From NCBI RefSeq assembly GCF_001886955.1, contig NZ_CP016804.1:1054001-1118000 (forward strand): a stretch of DNA of 64,000 nt. The letters are read 5' to 3'. The position numbers and the translations under genes were made by a program. Numbering within the stretch: the stretch's first letter is position 1; the number at the start of each line of letters is the position of its first letter. Shown in pieces: positions 42,896 through 50,059 of this stretch. The notes under the pieces are model-generated. The model was not told the DNA's origin, did no database searches, and saw only the letters and a list, made by a program, of their open reading frames with translations. Origin of the DNA: Halodesulfurarchaeum formicicum. Lineage in GTDB: Archaea; Halobacteriota; Halobacteria; Halobacteriales; Halobacteriaceae.

Positions 42896-43120
42896 TCAAG
42901 CGCGTTCGACTCGCCAGGTGGTGGACCGCGATCGACCCCATTTCTCGATCCGGACATCTTCGGCTTTCTCGCCGAGTCGGGCCAGGCGGACGCCGACCTG
43001 TTTCGAGGAGAGGCCGAGTGAATCGGCGATGCTCCGAGCCCGGAAGTACTCCTGGCCCCGACTAGCCTTCTCCCGGAGGTAGGACAAGATCCGCTTTTCG
43101 TCCTCCGTGAAGTCACTCAT
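42896..43120 (-). CDS. Small winged-helix protein, conserved in haloarchaea
   Basis: The 74-residue protein is one winged helix: DEKRILSYLREKASRGQEYF, RARSIADSLGLSSKQVGVRL (helix-turn-helix) and VRIEKWGRSRSTTWRV. It recalls a conserved haloarchaeal family known only by a DUF number (possibly DUF7123). It probably binds DNA, with unknown target. It follows phoU by 57 bases in the same direction, with the SRPBCC-nitrilase pair downstream. Confidence 0.7.
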   Translation of the reverse strand: MSDFTEDEKRILSYLREKASRGQEYFRARSIADSLGLSSKQVGVRLARLGEKAEDVRIEKWGRSRSTTWRVERA

Positions 43121-43177
43121 CGATTGTGAGTACCCGTTCAGCGCGTAAAACCCTTTCAGAACCGTCGACGGGGCGGG

Positions 43178-44206
43178 TCAGGAAATAGTCGTGAACTCGG
43201 AGGATTCGTTGAGCGCCAGGTTCGAGGCGATTTCGACGATTCTGACGGCGTGTTCCGCCGTCTGCTGCAACGCCACGAGCACCTCGCGGATCTGCAACAA
43301 TCGCTTTTTCGACAGTTCGGGGAGGTCCCGCATGATGCCCAGTTCGCGTTCCGAGAGCTCCATAAACGTGGCCTGGGCCTCCCTGGCAGTCTCGAAGTCC
43401 CGGGAGACGATCGCCTCCACGGCCATCTCCGTGAGTTCGTCCACCCGTTCGGTGTGGTCCCGAATGCGTCGGACTGTCGGATCGTCAAGTCCTAACCGAT
43501 CGTCGTCGGCGTCCAGCACGATCTCGGCCATGTTCTCCGCGTTGTCGGCGATGAGTTCCAGGTTCTTCGCCACCGAGCGGTAGGCGATGAGCGGAAAACC
43601 ATCAGAGAGGCCCATCGTGCGAGCTAGGGAGGGATTTCGATAGGCAGTAAAGATCAGTCGCAGGAGCAGGACGAAGATCTTGTTCGCCTGGCGCTCCCGG
43701 TTCAGCGCCCGCTCGGCGAGTTCGTGGTTGTTCCTCGCCAGGGCCTTCATCGCCTCGTTGCGCATGGTTCGACCGGTGTTCTCCAGTCGCGTGAGCAGAT
43801 TCGCGAGATCGAAGTCTTCGGGGTCAACCGAGCACCGAATGGTGATTCGCTCGGGAGTCTCCTCGATGACGCCCAGGCCCATCAGTTGGGATTCCGCGTC
43901 GTAGACCGCGTTGATGTGCGGGCCTTCGAGGGTGTCTTCGGCGGTCACGTGGATAACTCGTCGACCGAGGACGTACTGGCCGATGATCGCCCGTTCGACG
44001 GCGTCGGCGTCGAAATCACCGACCGTGATCGTCGCCTCGGTCTCCTCGCCCCGAGCCGATTCAGGCGTGACAGAGAGTGTTCCTTCGGCACTCGTCCGCA
44101 CGGTGACCTCATCGCCTTTCTCGACGCCGTTCTCCCGGGCCCACTTCGCCGGGAGCGTCATCGCGAGCGTGGAGGGGCCGAGCCGCTGGACCTTCCTGGT
44201 ATCCAT
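43178..44206 (-). CDS. PhoU-like regulator with N-terminal SpoVT/AbrB domain
   Basis: The 342-residue protein starts with an AbrB-like swapped-hairpin DNA-binding domain (KVQRLGPSTLAMTLPAKWAR...KGDEVTV), a fusion typical of archaeal phosphate-uptake regulators. It continues with two PhoU-type helical bundles (about residues 130-230 and 240-330) containing RTMRNEAMKALARN and ELIADNAENMAEIVLD. It probably controls phosphate transport genes or phosphate signalling. No pst transporter lies nearby. The start is set by the ATG at 44204-44206, placed just after a repeated promoter element. Confidence 0.9.
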   Translation of the reverse strand: MDTRKVQRLGPSTLAMTLPAKWARENGVEKGDEVTVRTSAEGTLSVTPESARGEETEATITVGDFDADAVERAIIGQYVLGRRVIHVTAEDTLEGPHINAVYDAESQLMGLGVIEETPERITIRCSVDPEDFDLANLLTRLENTGRTMRNEAMKALARNNHELAERALNRERQANKIFVLLLRLIFTAYRNPSLARTMGLSDGFPLIAYRSVAKNLELIADNAENMAEIVLDADDDRLGLDDPTVRRIRDHTERVDELTEMAVEAIVSRDFETAREAQATFMELSERELGIMRDLPELSKKRLLQIREVLVALQQTAEHAVRIVEIASNLALNESSEFTTIS

Positions 44207-44208
44207 AC

Positions 44209-44237
44209 ACCTTATACATTTACTGGCGACCTTATAC
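44209..44237 (-). promoter_or_regulatory. Two direct ACCTTATAC repeats at the phoU-like gene promoter
   Basis: On the plus strand ACCTTATAC occurs at 44209-44217 and again at 44229-44237, exactly 20 bases apart (about two helical turns). On the minus strand each reads GTATAAGGT, and the farther copy falls 23-31 bases before the ATG, where a TATA box for a leaderless transcript is expected. The nearer copy overlaps the presumed start of transcription and would be an operator. Confidence 0.6.
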
Positions 44238-44271
44238 TTGACCCATAGTTCGGGTAGCGATGCGGGTCCGC

Positions 44272-45339
44272 TTAGACGACCTTTACCATTCGTTCCTCGA
44301 CACGGCCAACCCGAACGCGCATCCAGCCACGCAGGGATTCGTCCAGCTCCGAGTCGCCAGTATCGACTCGCAACACGTCTGTCGACTGCATCTTCTCACC
44401 AGAAGCGACGACGGTCACGTCGGATTGACGGATGACCGCCGGTGAGATCTGATCGTTCCCACGACCGAAGATGAACCCTTGCCCCCCGATCGGCGAGACG
44501 ACGACTTCGTTTTTCTCACCGAGCACCTCCAGGATTTCATCCTCCGAGGCGTCGGCGACCAGGAGTTCGCCATCTCGAACTACATCTACCCCCAGTGGTG
44601 TTCCATCGATCCCGAACGCCGATTTGACGACGTCCAGAGTCCCACCAGGCCCCAGAACGTAAGTCGTGTCGGGGTCGGCCTCCTCGGCGATCCCGGTCGC
44701 AAGCCCCTGGACGTCTCCACCCAGGATCTGTTTCGAGGACTGGAGATCCTCCGCGACCGGTACCGTCGCCAATCCCTTGAGTTCGGCCCGGACCTCGCCC
44801 TCGCGGTAGGCATCCTCGTCGATGTCGTTGACCTCACGGGTCTCGGTTCGGTCGAACGAGGCCGCGATTTTCCCCGCCGCTTCCGGTGAGACGGCAAAGA
44901 CCGAGGAGTACACCTTGACACCGGCCGGCGCGCCGAGCATCGGCGTCTCCTCGTCCGTCGCTGCGATTGTCTCGTACACGTCCACGGCAGTGCCGTCGCC
45001 ACCAACAAAGAGGACGAGATCTACGTCCCGGTCGAGAAAAGCCTCGACAGCCGCAATCGTATCCGATCGGGATGTCTCCTCGCCCGCAGGCTCACCCAGA
45101 ACTTCGACGTCGACACCGACCTGGGCGGCCTTCTCGGCCCCCATCTCGGCCCCCCAGGTCACCACGGACACCGAATCGTCCTGCTCCGCGAGGGCTTTCA
45201 GCGCGGCCGCACCACGTTCCGGCGCGCGCTGTTCAGCGCCCCGTTCCCGGGCTTCTTCGACGTTGCCGTCGGTCCCTTTGAGTCCGACGCGACCACCCAT
45301 TCCGGCGATTGGATTCACGACGAAACCGATCCTTCGCAT
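44272..45339 (-). CDS. ATP-NAD kinase-like protein (COG3199 type)
   Basis: The 355-residue protein belongs to the archaeal NAD-kinase-like/diacylglycerol-kinase-like fold. It has FVVNPIAGMGGRVGLKGTDG at its start, the nucleotide motif VLFVGGDGTAVDVYETIAA near residue 110, LGAPAGVKVYSSVFAVSP, and TYVLGPGGTLDVVK with VVVSPIGGQGFIFGRGNDQ. It probably phosphorylates NAD or a related compound, but a different substrate is possible. The ATG at 45337-45339 is chosen because the family begins there. The CinA-like gene is 62 bases upstream in the same direction. Confidence 0.83.
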   Translation of the reverse strand: MRRIGFVVNPIAGMGGRVGLKGTDGNVEEARERGAEQRAPERGAAALKALAEQDDSVSVVTWGAEMGAEKAAQVGVDVEVLGEPAGEETSRSDTIAAVEAFLDRDVDLVLFVGGDGTAVDVYETIAATDEETPMLGAPAGVKVYSSVFAVSPEAAGKIAASFDRTETREVNDIDEDAYREGEVRAELKGLATVPVAEDLQSSKQILGGDVQGLATGIAEEADPDTTYVLGPGGTLDVVKSAFGIDGTPLGVDVVRDGELLVADASEDEILEVLGEKNEVVVSPIGGQGFIFGRGNDQISPAVIRQSDVTVVASGEKMQSTDVLRVDTGDSELDESLRGWMRVRVGRVEERMVKVV

Positions 45340-45401
45340 GGCCACTACTCGGGGAGGCACCCTCAAAATCTCGCCGATCCCAGCAGCCTGCAAGACTGGT
45401 G

Positions 45402-46106
45402 TTACAACCGCGAATCGAGCCACGCGGCCGCCGACTCCACCGCTTCCGTGTTGGTCCCCTGAATCCGGATCGTGACCATCTCGTCGGGGTAACTCCCGAC
45501 CTGCACGTCGAACCGTCGGGTCGTCTCGGCGAGGACATCGACCAGTTGGCTTTCGGGTTTCTCGGACGTGAGTACCGTGGTGGTCGCTGTCGGTCCATCG
45601 AAGGCCGGCGCGATCAACTCGAACATTGCCTTCATTTCGCGAGGAACACCCGGCAGGACATACACCGATTCGACTTTCGCGCCGGGGGCCACTCCTTCCG
45701 GGTTCGGAAGGAACTCGGCGCCGGCCGGCAGGTGAGTCGTGCCCTCGACCAGGTCCGGGATGGCGTACTCGGTTTCGTGCTCGAACCACTCGATCGCGTC
45801 CGAATGTGGTTCCATCTCACTGTCGAAGGCCTGTGCAACGGCTTCCATCGTCACGTCGTCGTGGGTCGGTCCCAATCCACCAGTGACGATCACCGCGTCG
45901 TGCTCGGCCACGAGCGAGCAGAGCGTTTCTGCGATCGCCGTCAGTTCGTCGGGAACGACGACGATCCGTCTGAGGCTCGCACCGCGATCCTGCAGTCGCC
46001 GTGCGAGCCAGGACGCGTTCGTATTCTCCGTCTCACCCGCCAACAGCTCGTCGCCGACGGTCAATAGGGCAACAGTCATCGACTCGGGTTCGGTCTCCGC
46101 TGTCAT
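45402..46106 (-). CDS. CinA-like MoaB/Mog-domain protein
   Basis: The 234-residue protein has the molybdopterin-binding fold signature of MoCF_biosynth: ALLTVGDELLAGETENTN, then HDAVIVTGGLGPTHDDVTME and VYVLPGVPREMKAMFE. This is the N-terminal domain of CinA (COG1058). CinA proteins hydrolyse ADP-ribose derivatives as part of pyridine nucleotide recycling, and some variants include a C-terminal deamidase, which is absent here. Its neighbour is an NAD-kinase-like gene, so a pyridine-nucleotide role is a fair inference. An internal ATG at 46079 is an alternative start. Confidence 0.85.
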   Translation of the reverse strand: MTAETEPESMTVALLTVGDELLAGETENTNASWLARRLQDRGASLRRIVVVPDELTAIAETLCSLVAEHDAVIVTGGLGPTHDDVTMEAVAQAFDSEMEPHSDAIEWFEHETEYAIPDLVEGTTHLPAGAEFLPNPEGVAPGAKVESVYVLPGVPREMKAMFELIAPAFDGPTATTTVLTSEKPESQLVDVLAETTRRFDVQVGSYPDEMVTIRIQGTNTEAVESAAAWLDSRL

Positions 46107-46112
46107 TGGTAG

Positions 46113-46820
46113 TCACTCTCGCCCGTCGTCCGGTCCGATCTCGCCAGTTCGGCGCGCGAGTTGCCGCAGTTGCGTTCGGAAGTACAGCATGCCAGCGGCA
46201 GCGATCAAACCCAGCAGCCCCACCAGCCCGGCGAAGATGTAGAGATTCCGCTCCTGATAATACTCGACGGTAATGAGCTGGCTGTCCGGGTTCGACCAGG
46301 TGAGTGTCACCCGGTCTCCAGTTCGGTCGACCTCGTAGTCGCCCGGGGTCGCCCGACCGATGACCGGCAGACTCACGTCCCTGCCCTCGGGCAGCGTGAC
46401 GGCGTAACTGCCGTTCACGGTCACCGGGAGGAAGAGGCGATTGGACTGTACTGTCGCCCGGTAGGCGACTTTCCCGCCGCTACGGGGCGCTTCGATGACG
46501 GTTCGATCGTCCCGTTCGGCTACTTCGACCGCCGAGGCGTTGACGACCGTTCCATTCGGGTACTGATACTGAACCGCCGACACGGGAATTGCGGATTCAC
46601 CGCCGAATTCTCCGGGCCCGAAGAGACTCACGTTCGACTGGTTGCCCAGCCTGGTCACCGACTGATAGCTTCCACCAGTAACGTTGACCGACACGTCTGC
46701 GGAGCTGTTCCAGTCGTACGTTGCCTGTTCGTCCAGTGCGTTTTGATCGACGACCCCGCCGGTACAGCCCGCCAGCGCGACCAGGCCAACCAGTGCGAGC
46801 GCGGCGAGGAGACGTTTCAT
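46113..46820 (-). CDS. Membrane-anchored lipoprotein of unknown function
   Basis: The 235-residue protein has a signal peptide ending in the lipobox VALAGCTGG, a beta-rich extracytoplasmic domain with many Asn-X-Ser/Thr sites (WNSSADVSVNVTGGSYQSV and onward), and a C-terminal membrane helix (YIFAGLVGLLGLIAAAGMLYF) with a charged tail. Its reading frame overlaps that of the DUF2110 gene by four bases at 46817-46820. It recalls a conserved haloarchaeal family known only by a DUF number (perhaps DUF5803). No function is known; its position in a TFE-led operon suggests a housekeeping role. Confidence 0.72.
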   Translation of the reverse strand: MKRLLAALALVGLVALAGCTGGVVDQNALDEQATYDWNSSADVSVNVTGGSYQSVTRLGNQSNVSLFGPGEFGGESAIPVSAVQYQYPNGTVVNASAVEVAERDDRTVIEAPRSGGKVAYRATVQSNRLFLPVTVNGSYAVTLPEGRDVSLPVIGRATPGDYEVDRTGDRVTLTWSNPDSQLITVEYYQERNLYIFAGLVGLLGLIAAAGMLYFRTQLRQLARRTGEIGPDDGRE

Positions 46821-47485
46821 GGGACGACGGCAAGGAGTTCCGAATCGAGGTACGAACCGATGCTTGCGAGCAGACCTGGCGGGTCCGTCCCCGGCTTGCA
46901 GACGATGCTCTGTTCGAGCAATCCGAGCCGTTCGACCGTGATGATGTCCCCGGCATGACCGGCCCGATTGACCGTGGCGCGTACTTCCGCCCGCGTCGCA
47001 CTGTTGACGTTGACCCGCCCGGTCTCCGCCCGCTGCCAGTCGTACAGTCGGTCACGTTCCACGTCGGCGATTCGAGGTGTGTCACCCGCCTCGTAGCGAA
47101 TCGGAAGGTGCTGAACCAGCCCGAACCGCTTGCGGATCTGTGACGGAGAGCCACCGCCGAGGTCGATCTCCGTGGCCGGAATCCGGACCGTGTCCCCGGC
47201 ATCGAGCGTGAAGCCGTCTTCATCCCACGATTCGAGTGTCCCCGTCGCGACGGTGCCCGGTTCGGGGTCGGGCACGATTTCGCCCCACTCCTCACGGAGC
47301 AAATTCCTGGCGACGACGGCGTCGGGTCCCTCGACAGTCACCGTCGGAAAGTCATCGTGTCTGAGCCCGACCTCGAACTGCACGTCGAGGTCGCCGATGG
47401 CGTTGCCGACGAGCGATTCGAGTGAATCAAGCGCCCGTTCCCGGGCCCCGCCGTGAACGTATACCTTGGATGCGAGGACGACCAT
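46817..47485 (-). CDS. DUF2110 family protein
   Basis: The 222-residue archaeal protein has KVYVHGGARERALDSLESLV, DFPTVTVEGPDAVVARNLLR and GGSPSQIRKRFGLVQHLPIR, which I recognise as DUF2110. No biochemical function is published that I know of. It is translated directly after TFE: the TFE stop and this ATG share base 47485. That neighbour relation is conserved in haloarchaea as far as I recall, hinting at a link to transcription or a general cellular process. Confidence 0.82.
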   Translation of the reverse strand: MVVLASKVYVHGGARERALDSLESLVGNAIGDLDVQFEVGLRHDDFPTVTVEGPDAVVARNLLREEWGEIVPDPEPGTVATGTLESWDEDGFTLDAGDTVRIPATEIDLGGGSPSQIRKRFGLVQHLPIRYEAGDTPRIADVERDRLYDWQRAETGRVNVNSATRAEVRATVNRAGHAGDIITVERLGLLEQSIVCKPGTDPPGLLASIGSYLDSELLAVVP

Positions 47486-48003
47486 TATGTCGCCAGCCCG
47501 AGTTCGCTTCTCAGTTCGCCAATGCGCTCGTCGACGGCGCCGATCAACTCGTCGTTACTCATCGCTTCGAGCTGGGATCCACACTCCGGACACGTAAAGC
47601 CCAGATCCATCGCTTCGCCGAACTCGAAACGGATCGAGCACTCCGGACAGAGGTAAAACTCGTTGTTCAACTCGTACTCACGGCGTTCCTCCAGCGCCTC
47701 GAGAAGCCGTTCCATCTCCTCATGGAGATTGCCCGGGATGTGTTCGTATTCGAACGTCCAGAGGTAGGTGAGCCAGCCGGAGTCCTCGTCCCGGACGCGG
47801 CGATACGACGCCAGATCGTTCTCGTAGAGGATGAAGAGGGCGCGTCGAACGTCGTTGAGTTCGAGCCCCAGTCGCTCCGCGAGCTCCTCGTCGGTCACCT
47901 CACCGTCCGGCGGGGCCGCGGCGACGGGCATGCCCTTGGGCCCCACCAACTCGTTGAGGTACTTCTGGATGACAGGGTCCTCGAGTAGCTCCTCAAAAGC
48001 CAT
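47485..48003 (-). CDS. tfe: Transcription initiation factor E subunit alpha
   Basis: TFE alpha stabilises the open promoter complex with RNA polymerase. The 172-residue protein has an N-terminal extended winged helix (VTDEELAERLGLELNDVRRA, LFILYENDLASYRR), and a C-terminal zinc ribbon FYLCPECSIRFEFGEAMDLG with FTCPECGSQ. It heads a run of same-strand genes with overlaps or short gaps: DUF2110, lipoprotein, CinA-like, NAD-kinase-like. The tRNA methyltransferase gene lies 45 bases upstream in the same direction. Confidence 0.94.
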   Translation of the reverse strand: MAFEELLEDPVIQKYLNELVGPKGMPVAAAPPDGEVTDEELAERLGLELNDVRRALFILYENDLASYRRVRDEDSGWLTYLWTFEYEHIPGNLHEEMERLLEALEERREYELNNEFYLCPECSIRFEFGEAMDLGFTCPECGSQLEAMSNDELIGAVDERIGELRSELGLAT

Positions 48004-48048
48004 TGTATATGTTTGGGACCGCCACGGTAGGTAAGTCTTTTGAGCCGT

Positions 48049-48600
48049 CTACTCGGGCTCACTATCCGTTGGCTCTGTGACCTCCTTGCCAAGTGCCGTC
48101 GGGACGACCCGGCGCTCGGCGTTCTCGAAGGTCCGATCGAGTTCCCGACCGTCGAAATACCGATCGAGAAACACGGCCAGAGCTGCGACTTCCGAGTGGG
48201 GCTGGTTCGTCACGCCGACGTTCCAGTCGGCCGCCTCGTACACATCGAATGGAACTTTCTCCGAGCCGACGACCACCAGCAGATCCTGGCCAACTGATTC
48301 GGCTTGGATGGTTCCCACCCGTTCCTGGACCGGCTCCCCGTACATCGTGAGGTGGACGACGGGACCGTCCCAGCCCCGCACGTCACCAACCGGCGAGTCC
48401 GTCGGCCTCGCTTCGAAGGGCCCACCGAACCGCTCGGTGACGTCCCGGGTCGTCTCCAGGGCGTCGGTGGCGTTCGCGGGGAAGATCACTTCGTCCGCGC
48501 CCAGTGCGCGCGCCGTGAGCCCGACGTGGGTCGTCATCCGGTCGTCCCGACCCGGTCGGTGTCCCAGGCGAAGCACCGTCACCGAACGGTCGTCCTGCAT
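48049..48600 (-). CDS. tRNA (cytidine(56)-2'-O)-methyltransferase
   Basis: Trm56 methylates the ribose of C56 in the T loop of archaeal tRNAs. The 183-residue protein starts VTVLRLGHRPGRDDRMTTHV, the family signature, and continues with the SPOUT-fold knot region VVHLTMYGEPVQER, LLVVVGSEKVPFDVYEAADW and NVGVTNQPHSEVAALAVFLD. The ATG at 48598-48600 is chosen because the family begins there. It precedes tfe and may be cotranscribed with it. Confidence 0.92.
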   Translation of the reverse strand: MQDDRSVTVLRLGHRPGRDDRMTTHVGLTARALGADEVIFPANATDALETTRDVTERFGGPFEARPTDSPVGDVRGWDGPVVHLTMYGEPVQERVGTIQAESVGQDLLVVVGSEKVPFDVYEAADWNVGVTNQPHSEVAALAVFLDRYFDGRELDRTFENAERRVVPTALGKEVTEPTDSEPE

Positions 48601-48688
48601 ACCGCAGCATTCGCCCTGCAGGGGGAATATGTTGTGATTCCCCTGCGAGTACCGCAAAACATTTGACCGCCGGTTCGGATCCGCCCGT

Positions 48689-49627
48689 ATGGATCTGTTC
48701 GGAAGCCAGGTAGTCGTGACCGGTGGCGCGGGCTTCGTCGGTTCTCATCTCGCAGAACGCCTGCTCGCCATGGACGCGTCGGTTACCGTCGTCGACGACC
48801 TCTCGAACGGCCGGCGCGAGTGGATCCCCGAAAGGGCGTCGTTCGTCCATGGCGACCTCACCCGGGACAGCGTCGTCGCCGATGCCATCGACGCCGAGAC
48901 TGACGTGGTCTTTCACCTGGCCGCCAGAAAGGACGTGAACGACCCGAACCCCCGCTCGCAGTTCGAGGAGAACACCGGAATGACCCTCTCGATTCTGGAG
49001 CGTATGGCCGAGGTCGGTGTCGAACACATCGCCTTTACCTCCTCTTCGACCGTGTACGGGGAGGCCCCCCGGCCGACACCGGAAGACTACCCCCAGGAAC
49101 CGATCAGCGCGTATGGCGCGGGAAAGACCGCCGAGGAGGCACTCGTCTCCACCTACGTTCACAGCGCGGACCTGACCGCCTGGATCTTCCGCTTTGCGAA
49201 CATCGTGGGCCCGCGACTCCAGTCCGGGGCCGTAATCGTCGACTTCATCGAGAAACTCCAGGCCGATCCCGAGACCTTACAGATCAAGGGCAACGGCCGC
49301 CAGGAGAAGTCCTACATGTCGATCGAGGCGTGTGTGGACGGGATGCTCACAGTCGTCGAACAGGCGACCGGGGCGCGAAACGTATTCAACCTCGGGACCA
49401 GAACCACGACCTCGGTGATCGAAATCGCGGACATCGTCAGCGACGTCATGGGGCTCGATCCGGCGTATGAGTTCTCCGGTGGCGACCGTGGCTGGACCGG
49501 CGACGTGCCAAAGATGCGACTCTCGATCGAGAAGGTTCGCGCACTGGGATGGGAACCGGACGAATCGAGCAACGAGGCGGTCCGTCGGGCTGCTGAGCGA
49601 CTTTACGAGGGGCGGACGGAAAGTTAA
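48689..49627 (+). CDS. NAD-dependent sugar epimerase/dehydratase
   Basis: The 312-residue short-chain dehydrogenase has the N-terminal NAD motif VVVTGGAGFVGSHLAERLL, the diagnostic VFHLAARKDV, FTSSSTVYGE, and the catalytic YxxxK in SAYGAGKTAEEAL. It is closest in pattern to UDP-glucose 4-epimerases (GalE-like), but the substrate could be another nucleotide sugar. It likely supports surface glycan or N-glycan synthesis, as an inference. It is convergent with the PadR gene, sharing TTAA at the stops. Confidence 0.87.
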   Translation: MDLFGSQVVVTGGAGFVGSHLAERLLAMDASVTVVDDLSNGRREWIPERASFVHGDLTRDSVVADAIDAETDVVFHLAARKDVNDPNPRSQFEENTGMTLSILERMAEVGVEHIAFTSSSTVYGEAPRPTPEDYPQEPISAYGAGKTAEEALVSTYVHSADLTAWIFRFANIVGPRLQSGAVIVDFIEKLQADPETLQIKGNGRQEKSYMSIEACVDGMLTVVEQATGARNVFNLGTRTTTSVIEIADIVSDVMGLDPAYEFSGGDRGWTGDVPKMRLSIEKVRALGWEPDESSNEAVRRAAERLYEGRTES

Positions 49628-49908
49628 GCTGTCGGCTGGACGTACTGAGACTCCCACTCGCGGCGTTCCTCGAGCAAGGCAAGCCCGTCGTCGGTGACGT
49701 GGTAGGCGTTGGTCCGTTCGTCCTGTTTGGTCTTCTCGACGAGGTCCCGCTCGACCAGGGTATCGAGGTTGGGGTACAGCCGGCCGTGATTGATCGTTGA
49801 CTCGTAGTAGTCCTCCATCTCCGATTTGATTTCCAGCCCGTTTGGCCCCTCTAACCCGGCAATAACCGTCAGTAGGTCCCGTTGGAACCCTGTCAAGTCA
49901 TCCATCAT
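49624..49908 (-). CDS. PadR-family transcriptional regulator
   Basis: The 94-residue protein has the PadR winged helix: LTGFQRDLLTVIAGLEGPNG, LEIKSEMEDYYESTINHGRL, YPNLDTLVERDLVEKTKQDE and HVTDDGLALLEERREWE. It is divergent from a surface-protein/RND exporter pair (151 bases between starts), which it probably controls. Its own start codon is preceded by ATGT-(14)-ACAT at 49923-49944, the half-site spacing of some PadR sites. Two adjacent ATGs (49908 and 49905) are possible starts. Confidence 0.87.
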   Translation of the reverse strand: MMDDLTGFQRDLLTVIAGLEGPNGLEIKSEMEDYYESTINHGRLYPNLDTLVERDLVEKTKQDERTNAYHVTDDGLALLEERREWESQYVQPTA

Positions 49909-50059
49909 CCTTGCTTCGAGATATGTCGCACAGCCTATTAACATCGTCGCCCGCCTACATTTGACGGTCGCGTCGAGCCATCCATCGCCGATCCGAAATT
50001 GTGGATATGCGACGATTTATGCCCGTTCGATACGACATTTGTCCCAACAACTCCAAGCC

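Noticed and set aside
45340-45789. N-terminal extension of the NAD-kinase-like protein by 150 codons
   Set aside because: The extra part is antisense-like, Arg/Gly-rich and overlaps the CinA-like gene. The family begins at the ATG at 45337-45339.
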